DNA of 64,000 bases from Sphingobacteriaceae bacterium. Lineage in GTDB: Bacteria > Bacteroidota > Bacteroidia > B-17B0 > Aurantibacillaceae. Shown piece by piece: positions 27,595 through 38,257 of this stretch. The notes beneath the pieces were generated by a model, which saw only the letters and a program-made list of their open reading frames with translations, made no database searches and was not told the DNA's origin. The position numbers were made by a program, and so were the translations under genes. How positions within the stretch are numbered: position 1 is the stretch's first letter; every line of letters starts with the position of its first letter. Location of the stretch: contig JADJMM010000006.1 in NCBI GenBank assembly GCA_016709575.1, positions 208,547-272,546 on the forward strand. Direction: 5' to 3'.

Positions 27595-30458
27595 ATGAAA
27601 AAAAGCATCATTGCAACCATCGCGTTAAGTGTTTTAGGCTTAACAACTTTAATGGCTCAACCTACACTAGTAGAGAAAGTAGTTGAACAACCTGGAAAAA
27701 TTGTAATTCCATACGAAAAATGGAAGTTACCAAATGGTTTAACCATCTTATTACAAGAAGACCATTCTGATCCATTAGTTCACACTTTAGTAACTTATAA
27801 GGTAGGTTCTAATCGTGAAACTATTGGTAAATCTGGTTTTGCTCACTTTTTTGAGCACATGATGTTTCAAGGTTCAAAACACGTAGCGGATGAAGAGCAT
27901 TTCAAAATTGTATCTACTGCTGGTGGTAACATGAACGGTAATACTACACGCGATAGAACAGTTTATTTTGAAAACGTTCCGAGTAACTATTTAGAAATGT
28001 CTTTATGGTTAGAAGCTGACCGTATGGGTTTCTTATTAGATTCATTAACTCAGAAGAAATTCGAAAACCAACGTGATGCCGTTAAAAACGAAAAATCACA
28101 AAACGTAGAAAATCAACCTTACGCAATGGCATTTGTTGAGGAAATTGGAAAGGCCTTATATCCTGACAAACACCCATACAGCTGGCCGGTTATTGGTTAT
28201 GTTGATGACTTAAACAGAGCAACCGTTGAAGATGCAAAGAATTTCTTCTTACGCTGGTATGGTCCTAATAACGCTATATTAACTATTGCAGGTGATTTTA
28301 ATCCTACTGAAGCTTTAGCTATGGTAGATAAATATTTTGGTTCAATTAAACCTTGTCCGGAAGTAAAGAAAATGCGTGTACCACCGGTTGTTATTCCAAC
28401 TGATAAATACACTGCTTATAAAGACAGAACTTATTTCCCGCTAAACTTACGTGTATATCCAACTGTAGCGCAATATCACCGTGATGAGCCAGCATTAGAT
28501 TTATTAGGTTTAATGATGGGAGCAGGTAACAACTCTATTTTCTATAAAAAATTCGTAAAAACAGAGATTGCAGCTGATGCAAGTGTAAATCACCGTTCAG
28601 AAGAATTATCAGGTGAGTTTTCAATTCAAATTTTTGCTTATCCACCTGAAGATTTCAATTTAGAAAAACTATTCACTGATTTAGATAATAAAGTAAAAGA
28701 AACTATTGATGAATTTGAAAAAACAGGAATCACTGACGAAGCATTAAACCGTGTAAAAGCTGATTTAGAGTCAAGTTACTTAGGAATTTTAGATGGTGGT
28801 GTGCAAGGTAAGGCCGGTATTATTTCGGAATGGGAACGTTTATTAGGTAAGACTTTTACTGTATCTGATGAAATTGACCGTTATGCTAAAGTAACTAAAG
28901 AAGATATCTCACGTGTATTTTTAAAATACATTAAAGGTTCGGGTGCTGCTATTTTAAATACGTATCCAATCGTGAATCAAAAAGATTCAGTAAAATCAAC
29001 AAACCCTTATGCTAACGCAAACATTCCAACTCCGGCTGAATATTCAGGCTTAAGTTACAATCCAAATCCTGATAAATTTAACCGCGCTCAACGTCCGGTT
29101 GCAGGAGCAGTAAAACCAATTAAAACTCCGGATTTCTTCCAAACTAAATTAAAAAACGGAATGCCGGTTATTGGAACAAAAACAACTGAAAGTCCAATTA
29201 TCAGTATTGTTATCACAATGGAAGGTGGAAGTTTAGTTTTAACAGCTGACCAATTAAAAAAATTAGGTGTTGCTGAATTAACTGCAAGCATGCTAGGAGA
29301 GGGTACTAAAAACTTTACAACTGAGCAGATTTCTGCAGAAGAAGAAAAGTTAGGAAGTTCAATTGACATCTTTGCTAATAAAACTCAAACATCTATCAAT
29401 ATCCGTACACAGAAAAAGAATTTAGATGCGACGTTAAAATTACTAGAAGAGCGTTTATTAAATCCTGGTTTCCGTGCTGAAGATTTTAAATTAGCTAAGA
29501 AACAATATAAAGAGAGCGTAAAGAACTCAGCAACCAGCGCACAATCTATTGCGCAAAAAGCGTTTGCTTTCGCTATGTTTGGAAGTTCTGTAATGGGATT
29601 AGAGCCTACAGTAAAAACAATTGACAATATCGAGTTACAAGATGTGAAAGATTACTACAACAATAATTATTCTGCTTCAGTTTCTAATTTAGTAGTTGTT
29701 GGAGATATTACTGAGGGTGAAATTTTACCTAAGTTGGAATTCTTAAACAAATGGACTAATAAAGAAGTAAAGATTCAACCGATACCTGAGCCGGTTGCTA
29801 ATACTGAACCACAGTTTTTCTTACAAAACAAAACTGCTGCACCTTCTTCAGTATTAATTATGGGTTATCCTTCAATTAAATTTGATGCTACAGGTGATTA
29901 TTTCAAAAATCGAATTGCTAATTTTGTATTTGGTGGTGCTTTTACAAGCCGCTTAAATTTAAACTTACGTGAAGATAAAGGTTACACTTATGGTATTCGT
30001 TCAGGTTTCCAAGGTGGAAAGTACAATGGTTTATTTACTATTAGCGCGTCTGTAAAGCGTCCTGCTACTGTTTTATCTTTATTTGAAGTAACTAAAGAAT
30101 TTAAAAACTATCAGGAAAATGGAATTACTGATAAAGAATTAGAATTTACAAAGAACTCTTTATTGAATGAAGAAGCGTTACGTTATGAGGCGCCATTCCA
30201 AAAAGCAAGTTATTTATCTAACATCATTAAATACAATTTACCAAAAGATTATACATCTCAACAAACGACATTTTAAAAAAAATGACGAAAGAAGATGTAA
30301 ACGCTCAAGTTAAAAAATATTTCGATTTAAATAAAATGACTACTGTAATTGTTGGTGATAAAAACTATATCGAAGCTAAATTGGACGCTGCGTTAAAAGA
30401 CGCAAAAACTAAAGAAGAATTAAAGAATGTTAAATTAAAGAAGATTTCGGTTGACTAA
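27595..30458 (+). CDS. Secreted M16 (pitrilysin-like) double-domain zinc peptidase (frameshift near C-terminus)
   Basis: About 953 residues. A signal peptide (MKKSIIATIALSVLGLTTLMA) precedes two M16 halves. The first has the inverted zinc motif HFFEHMMFQG (HxxEH) with the downstream Glu region (RDAVKNEKSQNVENQP). The second half (KLKNGMPVIGTKTTESPI) lacks the motif, as usual in fused M16 proteins where it forms the other wall of the chamber. A stop at 30274-30276 follows QQTTF; a one-base shift near 30270, beside T4 and A8 runs, restores ILKKMTKEDVNAQVKKYFDL and a natural end at 30456-30458 (KKISVD). Likely a periplasmic oligopeptide-degrading peptidase. Confidence 0.9.
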
Positions 30459-30508
30459 TTATGCATTTGCATAGTATTTGAGTCTTAATAATAAACCGAT
30501 ATACTAAT

Positions 30509-31663
30509 ATGAAACCACTTTTAACTATAACTCTTGCTGCTTTAAGCATTATTGCTGTTGCACAGGACAATCAAGTGCTAAACTCAATCAATTACGTAAA
30601 AAGTAAAGAATTTGATAAAGCAAAAGCTGCAACCGATGCTGCTGCGGAAAATGAAAAGACCAAGAGCTCTCCAAAAATGTGGAAAGCCCGTGGCGATGTT
30701 TACCGCGCTATTTATTCAGACACATCGGCAAAAGTGAGAGCTATTGATGAAGATGCGGAAGAAAAAGCTTTAAAAGCTTACATAAATTGTTTAGCAATCG
30801 ACCTTAAAGAAAATGCAAAAGATCCAATCTATAAACCAGATGTAAAGGGTCCAATTGTTATGGCTGCTAACGCAACCAATAGAAAAGCGGGGCGTTTAGG
30901 ACAAGCCAAACAATTTGAAAAGGCTATTGCTGCCTATGATTTAGTGGAGAGTGCTTTAATTTATGATTTTGACGAGGGGATGAAACGTAATAACATCACC
31001 AAAGAAAAATTAATTTACAACAAATTCGACATGTTCTTTAAAGCAAGTGATTATGCCAAAATGCAAGAGTATGCCGATAAATTAATTGCTATTAACTACA
31101 AAGACCCAAAGATTTACATTATCATGGCCAATTCATCAATTGGTGCAAAGGATACAGTAAAAGCCTTATCGTATATTGATAAAGGAAAGAAAATGTTTGA
31201 TGATAACATGGATTTAGTAAATCTTGAAATCAACATTTATTTAGCTCAAAAAAGATCGGCAGAATTGAAGGATAAACTAATCGCTGCCATAGCTGCAAAT
31301 GATAATGAAATTTTGCATGCCATATTAGCGAACATTTATGCTAAGACAAACGAAGTAGATAAAGCTGAAGCTGAATACATGAAAGCCTTAGAAATAAAAC
31401 CTGATTACGAAGTGGCTAACTTTAACTTAGCGGTAATAATATCTAACCAAGGAAACGAGTGGAGTAAAAAAGCAGGCGATTTACCGCCAAAAGAAGCAGC
31501 TAAAGCAAAAGAATATGATGCTAAAGCTATTGAATATTGGAAAAAGTCAATCACTTATTTCGAGAAAGCTTACGAAGTAACACCAGACAAAGCGACAAAA
31601 CAACGTTTACGTCAATTGTTACTAAAAACCGGTGAGACTGAAAAAGCAGATAAATACAAATAA
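30509..31663 (+). CDS. Exported TPR-repeat protein
   Basis: 384 residues, unbroken. A signal peptide (MKPLLTITLAALSIIAVAQ) is followed by helical repeats; the clearest TPR is about residues 265-300 (ILANIYAKTNEVDKAEAEYM, KALEIKPDYEVANFNLAV). A protein-interaction scaffold in the periplasm is the likely role. The next gene, also an exported TPR protein, starts 16 bases after its stop, and the two share the same opening layout (an N-terminal repeat with 'A-x-x-N-E-K/E-T-K-S'), so they look like diverged tandem paralogues in one operon. Confidence 0.8.
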   Translation: MKPLLTITLAALSIIAVAQDNQVLNSINYVKSKEFDKAKAATDAAAENEKTKSSPKMWKARGDVYRAIYSDTSAKVRAIDEDAEEKALKAYINCLAIDLKENAKDPIYKPDVKGPIVMAANATNRKAGRLGQAKQFEKAIAAYDLVESALIYDFDEGMKRNNITKEKLIYNKFDMFFKASDYAKMQEYADKLIAINYKDPKIYIIMANSSIGAKDTVKALSYIDKGKKMFDDNMDLVNLEINIYLAQKRSAELKDKLIAAIAANDNEILHAILANIYAKTNEVDKAEAEYMKALEIKPDYEVANFNLAVIISNQGNEWSKKAGDLPPKEAAKAKEYDAKAIEYWKKSITYFEKAYEVTPDKATKQRLRQLLLKTGETEKADKYK

Positions 31664-31679
31664 AATTAAATTGTTCTCT

Positions 31680-33007
31680 ATGCTTAAAAAAACAATTGCT
31701 TTTACCTTACTGATTTCATTAAGCACTTTAGGTGTTGCACAAAAATCGAAGATTAATGCAGCCTGGAGGGGATTAACAGATTATCAATCTACCTTAAAAG
31801 AAAAACCGGATGTTTCTTATTTATTAAAGGCTAAAGAAAGTATTGATTTAGCTGTTGCTAATGAAGAAACGAAAAGCAATGCAAAAGCGCATATTTACAA
31901 AACACAGATTTATTACGAACTGTTTAAATATAATTTAAAAATAGAAGAAGAGAAAGCAGCTGCAAGTTCCGGCGATAAAAAGCAACGCATGGAAACAGCT
32001 TATAGCAACGTAAGCACTGCTGAATTTAAAGAAGCCATAAAGTCGATTGAATTTGTAAAGAAAGAATGTAAAAGACCAAAGTGCATTTCAGGAATTATTG
32101 ACAACAGGTTTATCGATGATAGATGACTTGAATAATTTAGCAGTTGGTTCTTATAAAGCAAAAAAATACGATGATGCCTCAGATTATTTTGAGAACTCAT
32201 TTAGTTTAAGCAGCATGTTGAATCAGGGCAGGAAGGATACTGTTAGTTTGTTTAACGCCTCTTTATCAGCACAAAAAGCAAAAAACTATAGCAAAGTAGT
32301 AAAGATAAATCAGCGTATGGTGGATGAGGAAGATGGCCAACGCCGGAACTTACCAGTACTTATATAATGCAAAATTAAACACTCAGGATTCTGTTGGTGC
32401 GATTACCACTTTGCAAGAAGGAAGAAAATTGTATCCAAACGATGTAACACTTTTAAATTTAGAAACCGAGTATTATATAAAATCCGGTAAGCAAGAAGAA
32501 ACCATTAAGAATTTATTAGTGGCACTAGAAAAGATCCGAATAATGCCGTATTGCATTTAATTGCTGCGAACACCTTCGATGGAATGGCTAACCCAAAACA
32601 AAAGGTCCTGATGGAAAAGATAAGGATTTAGATAAGCCTGCTAATTTTGCGGAGTTATTTGGAAAAGCAGAAGAACATTACAGAAAACAGTAGAGTTAAA
32701 GCCGAGTAATACTGAATACAGTTTTAATGCATTATACAATTTAGGCGCGCTGTATTATAACTACGGTACGTATATGTACAACAAAGAAATGAACGATGCT
32801 ACCATCACTAAACTAGCATCAAAGCAAAGGGAGATTATGGCAAAATGTAACGAGCAGTACAAGAAAGCCATTCCTGAATTTGAAGCAGCATTAACTTTTA
32901 AGCCCGATGATAACTCCACATTACAATCTTTACGCAGATTATACCTTTTAGTTGGTGATGAAGCTAAAGCCGCTGAGATTACGGCTAAGCTTAATAAAGG
33001 AAAGTAA
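31680..33007 (+). CDS. Exported TPR-repeat protein, broken by about five frameshifts
   Basis: About 442 residues if rejoined. The signal peptide (MLKKTIAFTLLISLSTLGVA) begins at ATG 31680. The reading frame changes near 32064, 32325, 32530, 32602 and 32690, yet each segment continues the same repeat protein: DLNNLAVGSYKAKKYDDASD, MANAGTYQYLYNAKLN, DPNNAVLHLIAANTFDG, KGPDGKDKDLDKPANFAELF, and the final TPR YKKAIPEFEAALTFKPDD. The density of lesions is the highest in the window. Either local read quality is poor or this copy is truly degrading; the intact coding sense of every segment favours the first. A terminator follows. Confidence 0.7.
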
Positions 33008-33014
33008 TTCCAAC

Positions 33015-33041
33015 AAAAAGCTCCGAAAGGGGCTTTTTTTT
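33015..33041 (+). terminator. Rho-independent terminator
   Basis: AAAAAGCTCC-GAAA-GGGGCTTTTT with one wobble pair, then further T. It ends the TPR operon. Confidence 0.85.
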
Positions 33042-33084
33042 AATTCAAAACTTAAATTACATTTGATAAACTTAAGAAACTCAA

Positions 33085-34818
33085 ATGAGGCGGACTCTCT
33101 TTGTATTTATAGCATTTTGTCTGCTCAGCAGTTTGCTTCGTTCGCAAAACGATTGGAATTCGAAATTAAAAACTATTGAGGCTATTTCAAATGACAGCAT
33201 TGCATTAAATTCACTACAAGTTCTTGCTCAAAAAAACAAATCAAATCTTAAAGCGCTATTAAATATTAATCTAAAGATTATTACACGTGCTAATCTGATT
33301 CAAAAATATTCCCTTGCCACTTCAATTGGCAATGAAAGTGCTGTATTAGCCAATAAAAACAGTTTAGATAGTTTAGAAGCTGTATTTCATAAATATATTG
33401 GTGTTACTAATTATTATATGGATCGCAAAAAGGCAGCCGTTCCTTTTTTCGAAAAAGCCCTAGAAATAGCAGAAAAAAATAATTATTGGGAATTAGAAGC
33501 ATCATGTAATAACAATATAGGTGCAGCATTTACTGATATACAGGAATACGAAAAAGCTGAGCCATACCTCCTGAAATCTATTGAGATTATGAAGGAACAC
33601 GGAAAAGCCAACACAATTGTTACACTTCGTTCTTATCGAGTACTAGCCCGAATGTATTCTGAAAGTGCAAGAGAAAAGAAAGCTGAACCGATTTATTTAA
33701 ATTTAATTGAAAAGAGTAAAGAACTAAAAGATACAGCCTTACTATGCGATAATTTAATATTCTATTCGGAAATTCTGGCAAGACGTGGTGAATTAAATAA
33801 AGCTGTGAAGATGAGTGGAGAAGCGTTAGCATTCAGGCGTAAACAGAAAAGCATACACGATCTTCAAGGAGCATTAAATATACACGCTATAAATTTGGCA
33901 TTAATCGGCCGCCATAAAGAGGCTTATACTTTAGAAGAAGAACGTGCATTGCTTATGAGAACGATTTTCGCTAAAGACCTGGAAAAGGAAATAAGTGAAG
34001 TTGAAGTTAAATATAAAACGGCTCAGCTTCAACAAGAAAAAGAATTATCAGTATTAAAAGCAAAAAAACAAAAACAGATTTATCTCCTTTCAATAGTTGG
34101 AATACTTCTTTTGTCAGTTGGTGGAATTTATGTTTGGAATCAAAGAAAGAAGGCGAAACATCTTTACCAACTCGCCGAAGCTGATAAGATCCGTTTTAAA
34201 GAAGTAATAGAAGCAGAAGAAAAAGAACGTTCACGCATTGCGCAAGAGTTACATGATGGTTTAGGACAATTACTGTCAACCGCAAGATTAAACGTAGCCG
34301 GACTCGAAGATTCAGTTTCCGCAGAAGATAAAGCAGGATTGAACCGCTCTTTAAAAATAATTGATGATGCCTGTGTGGAGGTTAGAAGTATTTCGCACAA
34401 CATGATGCCGAGTGCTTTAATTCGTTTAGGTTTAATTCCAGCCATTAATGAGGTTGTAAATAATGTAAATTCAGCAAAAGGAATTAAAATTGATTTTACA
34501 ACAAATGTAGAAAGCTCTTTAGGGAAATCGTTAGACATTACTATTTACCGAGTGGTTCAGGAAATTCTAAATAATATGATTCGTCACGCTAAAGCCACCA
34601 ATATTAATATAGATATTGAAAAAGCAGGTGATGATTTGAAAATTGAAATGAAGGATAACGGAGTAGGTTTTAATACAGAAGAACTCAAAAACAGTAATGG
34701 AATAGGGTGGAAGAACATTTTCTCAAGAATATCTATGTTAGATGGTGATATTAAATTAGAATCGGAATTGCAAAAGGGAACCATAGTTTTCATAAATTTG
34801 AAACTAAAGAATGGATAA
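33085..34818 (+). CDS. TPR-containing sensor histidine kinase (NarL/HisKA_3 type)
   Basis: 577 residues. A signal-anchor (MRRTLFVFIAFCLLSSLLRS) is followed by periplasmic TPRs (about residues 80-300; KYIGVTNYYMDRKKAAVPFF, EYEKAEPYLLKSIEIMKEHG), one membrane segment near 335-352 (IYLLSIVGILLLSVGGIYVW), a HisKA_3 phosphoacceptor (SRIAQELHDGLGQLL) and an HATPase domain (EILNNMIRHA, DNGVGFN). Such kinases phosphorylate LuxR/NarL-type regulators. The stop overlaps the start of the response regulator by 8 bases, so they form a translationally coupled pair. The signal sensed by the TPR domain is unknown. Confidence 0.92.
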   Translation: MRRTLFVFIAFCLLSSLLRSQNDWNSKLKTIEAISNDSIALNSLQVLAQKNKSNLKALLNINLKIITRANLIQKYSLATSIGNESAVLANKNSLDSLEAVFHKYIGVTNYYMDRKKAAVPFFEKALEIAEKNNYWELEASCNNNIGAAFTDIQEYEKAEPYLLKSIEIMKEHGKANTIVTLRSYRVLARMYSESAREKKAEPIYLNLIEKSKELKDTALLCDNLIFYSEILARRGELNKAVKMSGEALAFRRKQKSIHDLQGALNIHAINLALIGRHKEAYTLEEERALLMRTIFAKDLEKEISEVEVKYKTAQLQQEKELSVLKAKKQKQIYLLSIVGILLLSVGGIYVWNQRKKAKHLYQLAEADKIRFKEVIEAEEKERSRIAQELHDGLGQLLSTARLNVAGLEDSVSAEDKAGLNRSLKIIDDACVEVRSISHNMMPSALIRLGLIPAINEVVNNVNSAKGIKIDFTTNVESSLGKSLDITIYRVVQEILNNMIRHAKATNINIDIEKAGDDLKIEMKDNGVGFNTEELKNSNGIGWKNIFSRISMLDGDIKLESELQKGTIVFINLKLKNG

Positions 34819-35454
34819 GGAAATAAAAATAGTTATTGCCGACGACCATCAAATGTTTATTGATGGGGTTAAATCCTTATTATCAAAAGAGAAAAAATTA
34901 AATTTCGTTCATGAAGCAGCTAATGCAGAAGATGCTTTGTCTTACATCAGAAAAAACGAAATTGACTTATTAATCACCGACATGAGCATGCCCGGTATGA
35001 GTGGGACTGAACTCACCAAAAAAATTAAACAGGAATTCCGCAAATAAAAGTTTTGGTATTAAGTATGTTCAACGATTCTGCTATCGTGAATGAAATATTA
35101 CAATCGGAAGCGGAAGGTTATATATTAAAGAATACAGGGAAACAAGAACTATTAGCTGCCAATTCAAAAATAATGGATAATGGCCCTTATTATAGCAATG
35201 AAGTGATGAACATCATGCTAAAGCAGAACCGAAAAAAATTAATTGAAACAAACACAAAAGAACATCTAACGGAACGCGAAACCGAAATCCTTAAATTGGT
35301 TTGTGAAGAATATACCACCGCAGGAATAGCTGAAAAACTATTTATTAGTCCGCGTACAGTTGATACCCACCGCAAGAACATTCTCGAAAAAACGCAATCC
35401 AAAACCATTGTTGGATTAATTAAATACGCCTTCGAAAACAACATCATCGGTTAA
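34811..35454 (+). CDS. LuxR/NarL-family response regulator (frameshifted)
   Basis: About 214 residues. The receiver domain has IKIVIADDHQMF and the phosphoacceptor Asp in LLITDMSMPGMSG. The C-terminal helix-turn-helix reads LTERETEILKLVCEE and ISPRTVDTHRKNILEKT. The frame breaks near 35036-35038: the sequence ends EFRK-stop, while adding one T gives EFPQIKVLVLSMFND, the normal beta4 region with the Ser/Thr switch site nearby. Partner of the kinase at 33085. Probably binds the repeat motifs described at 35456 and 35755, by proximity only. Confidence 0.9.
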
Positions 35455-35455
35455 A

Positions 35456-35476
35456 ATACCTAGTACTACTGATATA
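35456..35476. promoter_or_regulatory. Operator-like motif copy 1, upstream of the orphan LuxR gene
   Basis: ATACCTAGTACTACTGATAT (35456-35475, next base A). It contains the perfect palindrome TAGTACTA. It begins two bases after the response regulator stop and ends 42 bases before the GTG start of the next gene. Two further copies lie after that gene. TACCTAG is one base away from the heptamer described for NarL-type proteins (TACYYMT). Confidence 0.55.
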
Positions 35477-35518
35477 AAAGAGTAGGGGTTTACATAGTTT
35501 TACAGCAAAACAGTAGCT

Positions 35519-35749
35519 GTGAAAACTTCACTAACAGAACGCGAAATAGAAATCTTGAAATTAGTTCTGGAAGAATTTTCTTCAGATGCAATCGCATCAC
35601 AGTTAAACCTGAGCATCAGAACCATTGAAACCCACCGTAAGAATATTTTACGTAAAACAGGTTGCAAATCGCTTATTGGTCTGTTTAAACTTTCTATTAA
35701 AGCTGGTTTGGTAGAAGGTTATTATTATAAACCGACAAATGGTAAGTAG
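35519..35749 (+). CDS. Stand-alone LuxR-type helix-turn-helix protein
   Basis: 76 residues, from the GTG at 35519; an in-frame stop lies just upstream, so no receiver domain can belong to it. Almost the whole protein is a GerE/LuxR helix-turn-helix: LTEREIEILKLVLEEFSSDA, LSIRTIETHRKNILRKTGCK. It closely resembles the C-terminus of the response regulator 65 bases upstream, as if derived from it by duplication without the receiver. Lacking a phosphoacceptor, it may be constitutively active, compete for the same sites, or dimerise with the regulator. Motif copies on both sides suggest autoregulation. Confidence 0.8.
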   Translation: MKTSLTEREIEILKLVLEEFSSDAIASQLNLSIRTIETHRKNILRKTGCKSLIGLFKLSIKAGLVEGYYYKPTNGK

Positions 35750-35754
35750 TACAT

Positions 35755-35798
35755 ATACCTAATACTACGGATATAATATACCTAGCACTACGGATTGT
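35755..35798. promoter_or_regulatory. Operator-like motif copies 2 and 3, upstream of the T9SS protein
   Basis: ATACCTAATACTACGGATAT (from 35755) and ATACCTAGCACTACGGATTG (from 35778). Start-to-start spacing is 23 bp, about two helical turns, so two dimers could bind on one face. They end about 52 bases before the ATG at 35851. The shared core is ATACCTA-R-Y-ACTAC-K-GAT. Confidence 0.55.
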
Positions 35799-35850
35799 AT
35801 AAACTGTTTTAATAAGGGAGATTTGATGTTATAATTTAAACCCTTTAAAA

Positions 35851-37528
35851 ATGAAAAAACTATTACTATTTGCTTCATTACTATGTTTAATTCAAGTAAA
35901 AGCTCAAACACTCCAGTGGTTACACAGTTTTGGGAACACGGGAACAGAAATTGGAAGGTCGGTGACAACAGATGCTTCCGGAAATGTATATTCAACAGGT
36001 GGTTTTAGTGGGGTAATTGATTTTGATCCGGGACCAGGAACCTTTACAATGAACGGAACAGGAAGTATGTTATATATAAGTAAATTAGATGCGGCTGGTA
36101 ATTTTGTGTGGGCGAAAAGTTTAGGTGGCGGCACAAATATTTATGCACAATCAATTGCTGTTGATGCAACAGGTAATGTTTATACAGCCGGAGGATTTGA
36201 TGGCTCTGCAGATTTCGACCCGGGAACACCAAATGTTATTGTAACTTCTTCAGGAAATACAGATGCCTTTGTAAGTAAATTAGATGCTTCAGGAAATTAT
36301 GTTTGGGCTAAACCTTTTGGTGGTGTGAGTAGTTTTGAATATGCCTATTCATTAGCGTTAGATGCAGTTGGTGATATCTATGTTACGGGTTCGTTTAATG
36401 GAACAAATACAGATTTTGATCCTGCATTAACTACATACACATTAGGAACAAATGGCTCTTACGATGCCTTTGTAAGTAAACTAACATCTGCCGGTAACTT
36501 TGTTTGGGCTAAAAAATTAGGTGGTGGAATTGCAGATTACGGACGTTGCATAAAAGTAGACGCTTCAAACAACGTTTATACAACAGGATATTATCAAAAC
36601 ACAGCAGACTTTGATCCAAATGCCGGTTCATATACTTTAACTTCTGCAGGGATGAACGATATTTATGTAAGTAAATTAGATGGTTCAGGGAATTTTATCT
36701 GGGCGAAAAGTATGGGAAGCGCATCAAATGATTGGGGATACGGTTTAGATATTGATGCTTCAGGTAATGTTTGACACAACAGGAGCGTTTCAAGGAACTG
36801 GGGATTTTGATCCGGGAGCAAGCACTTTTAGTTTATCGTTCGGCGGAATATTTGTAAGCAAACTTGATAATGCTGGTAATTTTGTTTGGGCTAAAAAACT
36901 AGCAGATAACGGTTCATACGGAGAGGCTATTGCGGTAGATGCAGTTGGTAACATTTTCACAACAGGTCGTTATATCTCCGGTGATTTTGACCCGGGACCA
37001 GGTTCGGTAAATTTAAACGCAATTGGTTTCAGTGATATTTTCATTAGTCAACTTGACCCTTCAGGAAATTATTTATGGGTAGGAACTGCCGGGGATATTG
37101 GTACAGATAATGCGTTTTCAATAAATGTAAATAACAATGCCGTACATATCACAGGTCATTACAATGTTGCGGGTGATTTTGATCCAACAGCAGGAACTTT
37201 TAGCTTAACACCTGTTGGGGGCTATGATTCCTATGTCATGAAATTAAACATCGCAGCAACTGGTATTATTGAATCGAATAATAACTTCAATTCAATTTCA
37301 ATCTATCCAAACCCAACAACAGGAGAATTTTCTCTTAAGTTCAATGATGAAGTAAAAGGTGATAAACAACTGACTATGTTTGATATAAACGGAAAGGAAA
37401 TTTTAAAACAAACTATACAAGCGGGTGTTAAACAAACAGAACTTGAAATAAAAACTCCGGGACTATATTTTATAAATTTAGAAACCGAAGAAGGTAAGAA
37501 GTTGACTAGGAAAGTAGTGGTACAGTAG
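35851..37528 (+). CDS. Secreted SBBP-repeat protein with T9SS type A sorting domain (frameshifted)
   Basis: About 558 residues. After a signal peptide (MKKLLLFASLLCLIQVKA) come eight or so repeats of about 55 residues built on 'D-A-S/T-G-N-V-Y-x-T-G-x-F-x-G-x-x-D-F-D-P-G' and 'S-K-L-D-A-x-G-N-F-V-W-A-K', the SBBP propeller pattern. The C-terminus (ISIYPNPTTGEFSLKF, GLYFINLETEEGKK, KVVVQ) is a type A sorting domain, cleaved on export by the type IX system. The frame breaks at 36774-36775, where one extra G separates SGNV from YTTGAF. It is preceded by a pair of operator-like motifs and is the likely target of the adjacent regulators. Confidence 0.87.
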
Positions 37529-37551
37529 GATTATCTTTATGTGTTTAAATG

Positions 37552-37582
37552 AAAGGACAGGTTTAATTATCTGTCCTTTTTT
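37552..37582 (+). terminator. Rho-independent terminator
   Basis: AAAGGACAG-(10)-CTGTCCTTTTTT: a perfect 9-bp stem with T run, 23 bases after the stop of the T9SS protein. Confidence 0.92.
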
Positions 37583-37753
37583 GGTTTTATAGAGCTTGTT
37601 ACACGCGTAGATAGCTTCAAAATCTATTTAACATAACGTTAATTATAGTTCTTTTAAAATAATTGATTTACAGTAAATTAACCATTAAATATAGTTTATA
37701 CAGACAATATAATCTACCTTTCCAATATTCACAAATGCCTAAACAATTAAACT

Positions 37754-38257
37754 ATGAATAATCTACTTAAATACCTACTCACATCACTACTTTTCACGGC
37801 ATTTTTAGCAAATTCTCAAGTTATAATAAACCAAAAAACTACTGCGGTTGCGCCCGCTTGGGGACCATCAGATAAAACCGAAGTCCGCTATTATTACCTG
37901 CCCGACATTGAAATCTATTACGATTTACAGAAAGCTAATTTCATCTATTCAAATGGTACAAAATGGGTTTATACTGATGTATTACCCGTTAAATATTCGT
38001 CGTACGATTTATATAGCAGCTATAAGGTTCTGTTGTTCGATTACTTCGGACCAAAGCCGTATAGCAATTTTAAAACTCATAAAAGTAAATATCCTAAAGG
38101 TTATAACGGTCAGCCACCACAAGCCAGTCCAAAAGGAAAAAATAAAGAAGACGGAAAACCGGCTGAAGATCTTTATAAGATAAAAAGAAAAATTAAACTC
38201 TTATTCCAATTAAACAAACGTCATCCACTTGTTCAAGATCACCTTTCCAACTATTAA
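37754..38257 (+). CDS. Small secreted protein of unknown function
   Basis: Up to 167 residues. A signal peptide (MNNLLKYLLTSLLFTAFLANS) is followed by RYYYLPDIEIYYDLQKANFI, GTKWVYTDVLPVKY and YDLYSSYKVLLFDYFGPKPY, then a basic, Pro/Lys-rich tail. The 'YYYLPDIExYYD ... G-x-W-V' layout recurs in unnamed exported proteins of Bacteroidota (from memory). Its last 65 bases overlap the 3' end of the convergent phosphatase gene. The overlapping tail is probably produced by a base error; a stop one frame over at about 38178-38180 would remove the overlap. Confidence 0.65.
   Translation: MNNLLKYLLTSLLFTAFLANSQVIINQKTTAVAPAWGPSDKTEVRYYYLPDIEIYYDLQKANFIYSNGTKWVYTDVLPVKYSSYDLYSSYKVLLFDYFGPKPYSNFKTHKSKYPKGYNGQPPQASPKGKNKEDGKPAEDLYKIKRKIKLLFQLNKRHPLVQDHLSNY

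Noticed and set aside
35030..35060. Programmed ribosomal frameshift in the response regulator
   Set aside because: There is no slippery heptamer plus structure, and the same kind of break occurs in many unrelated genes in the window.
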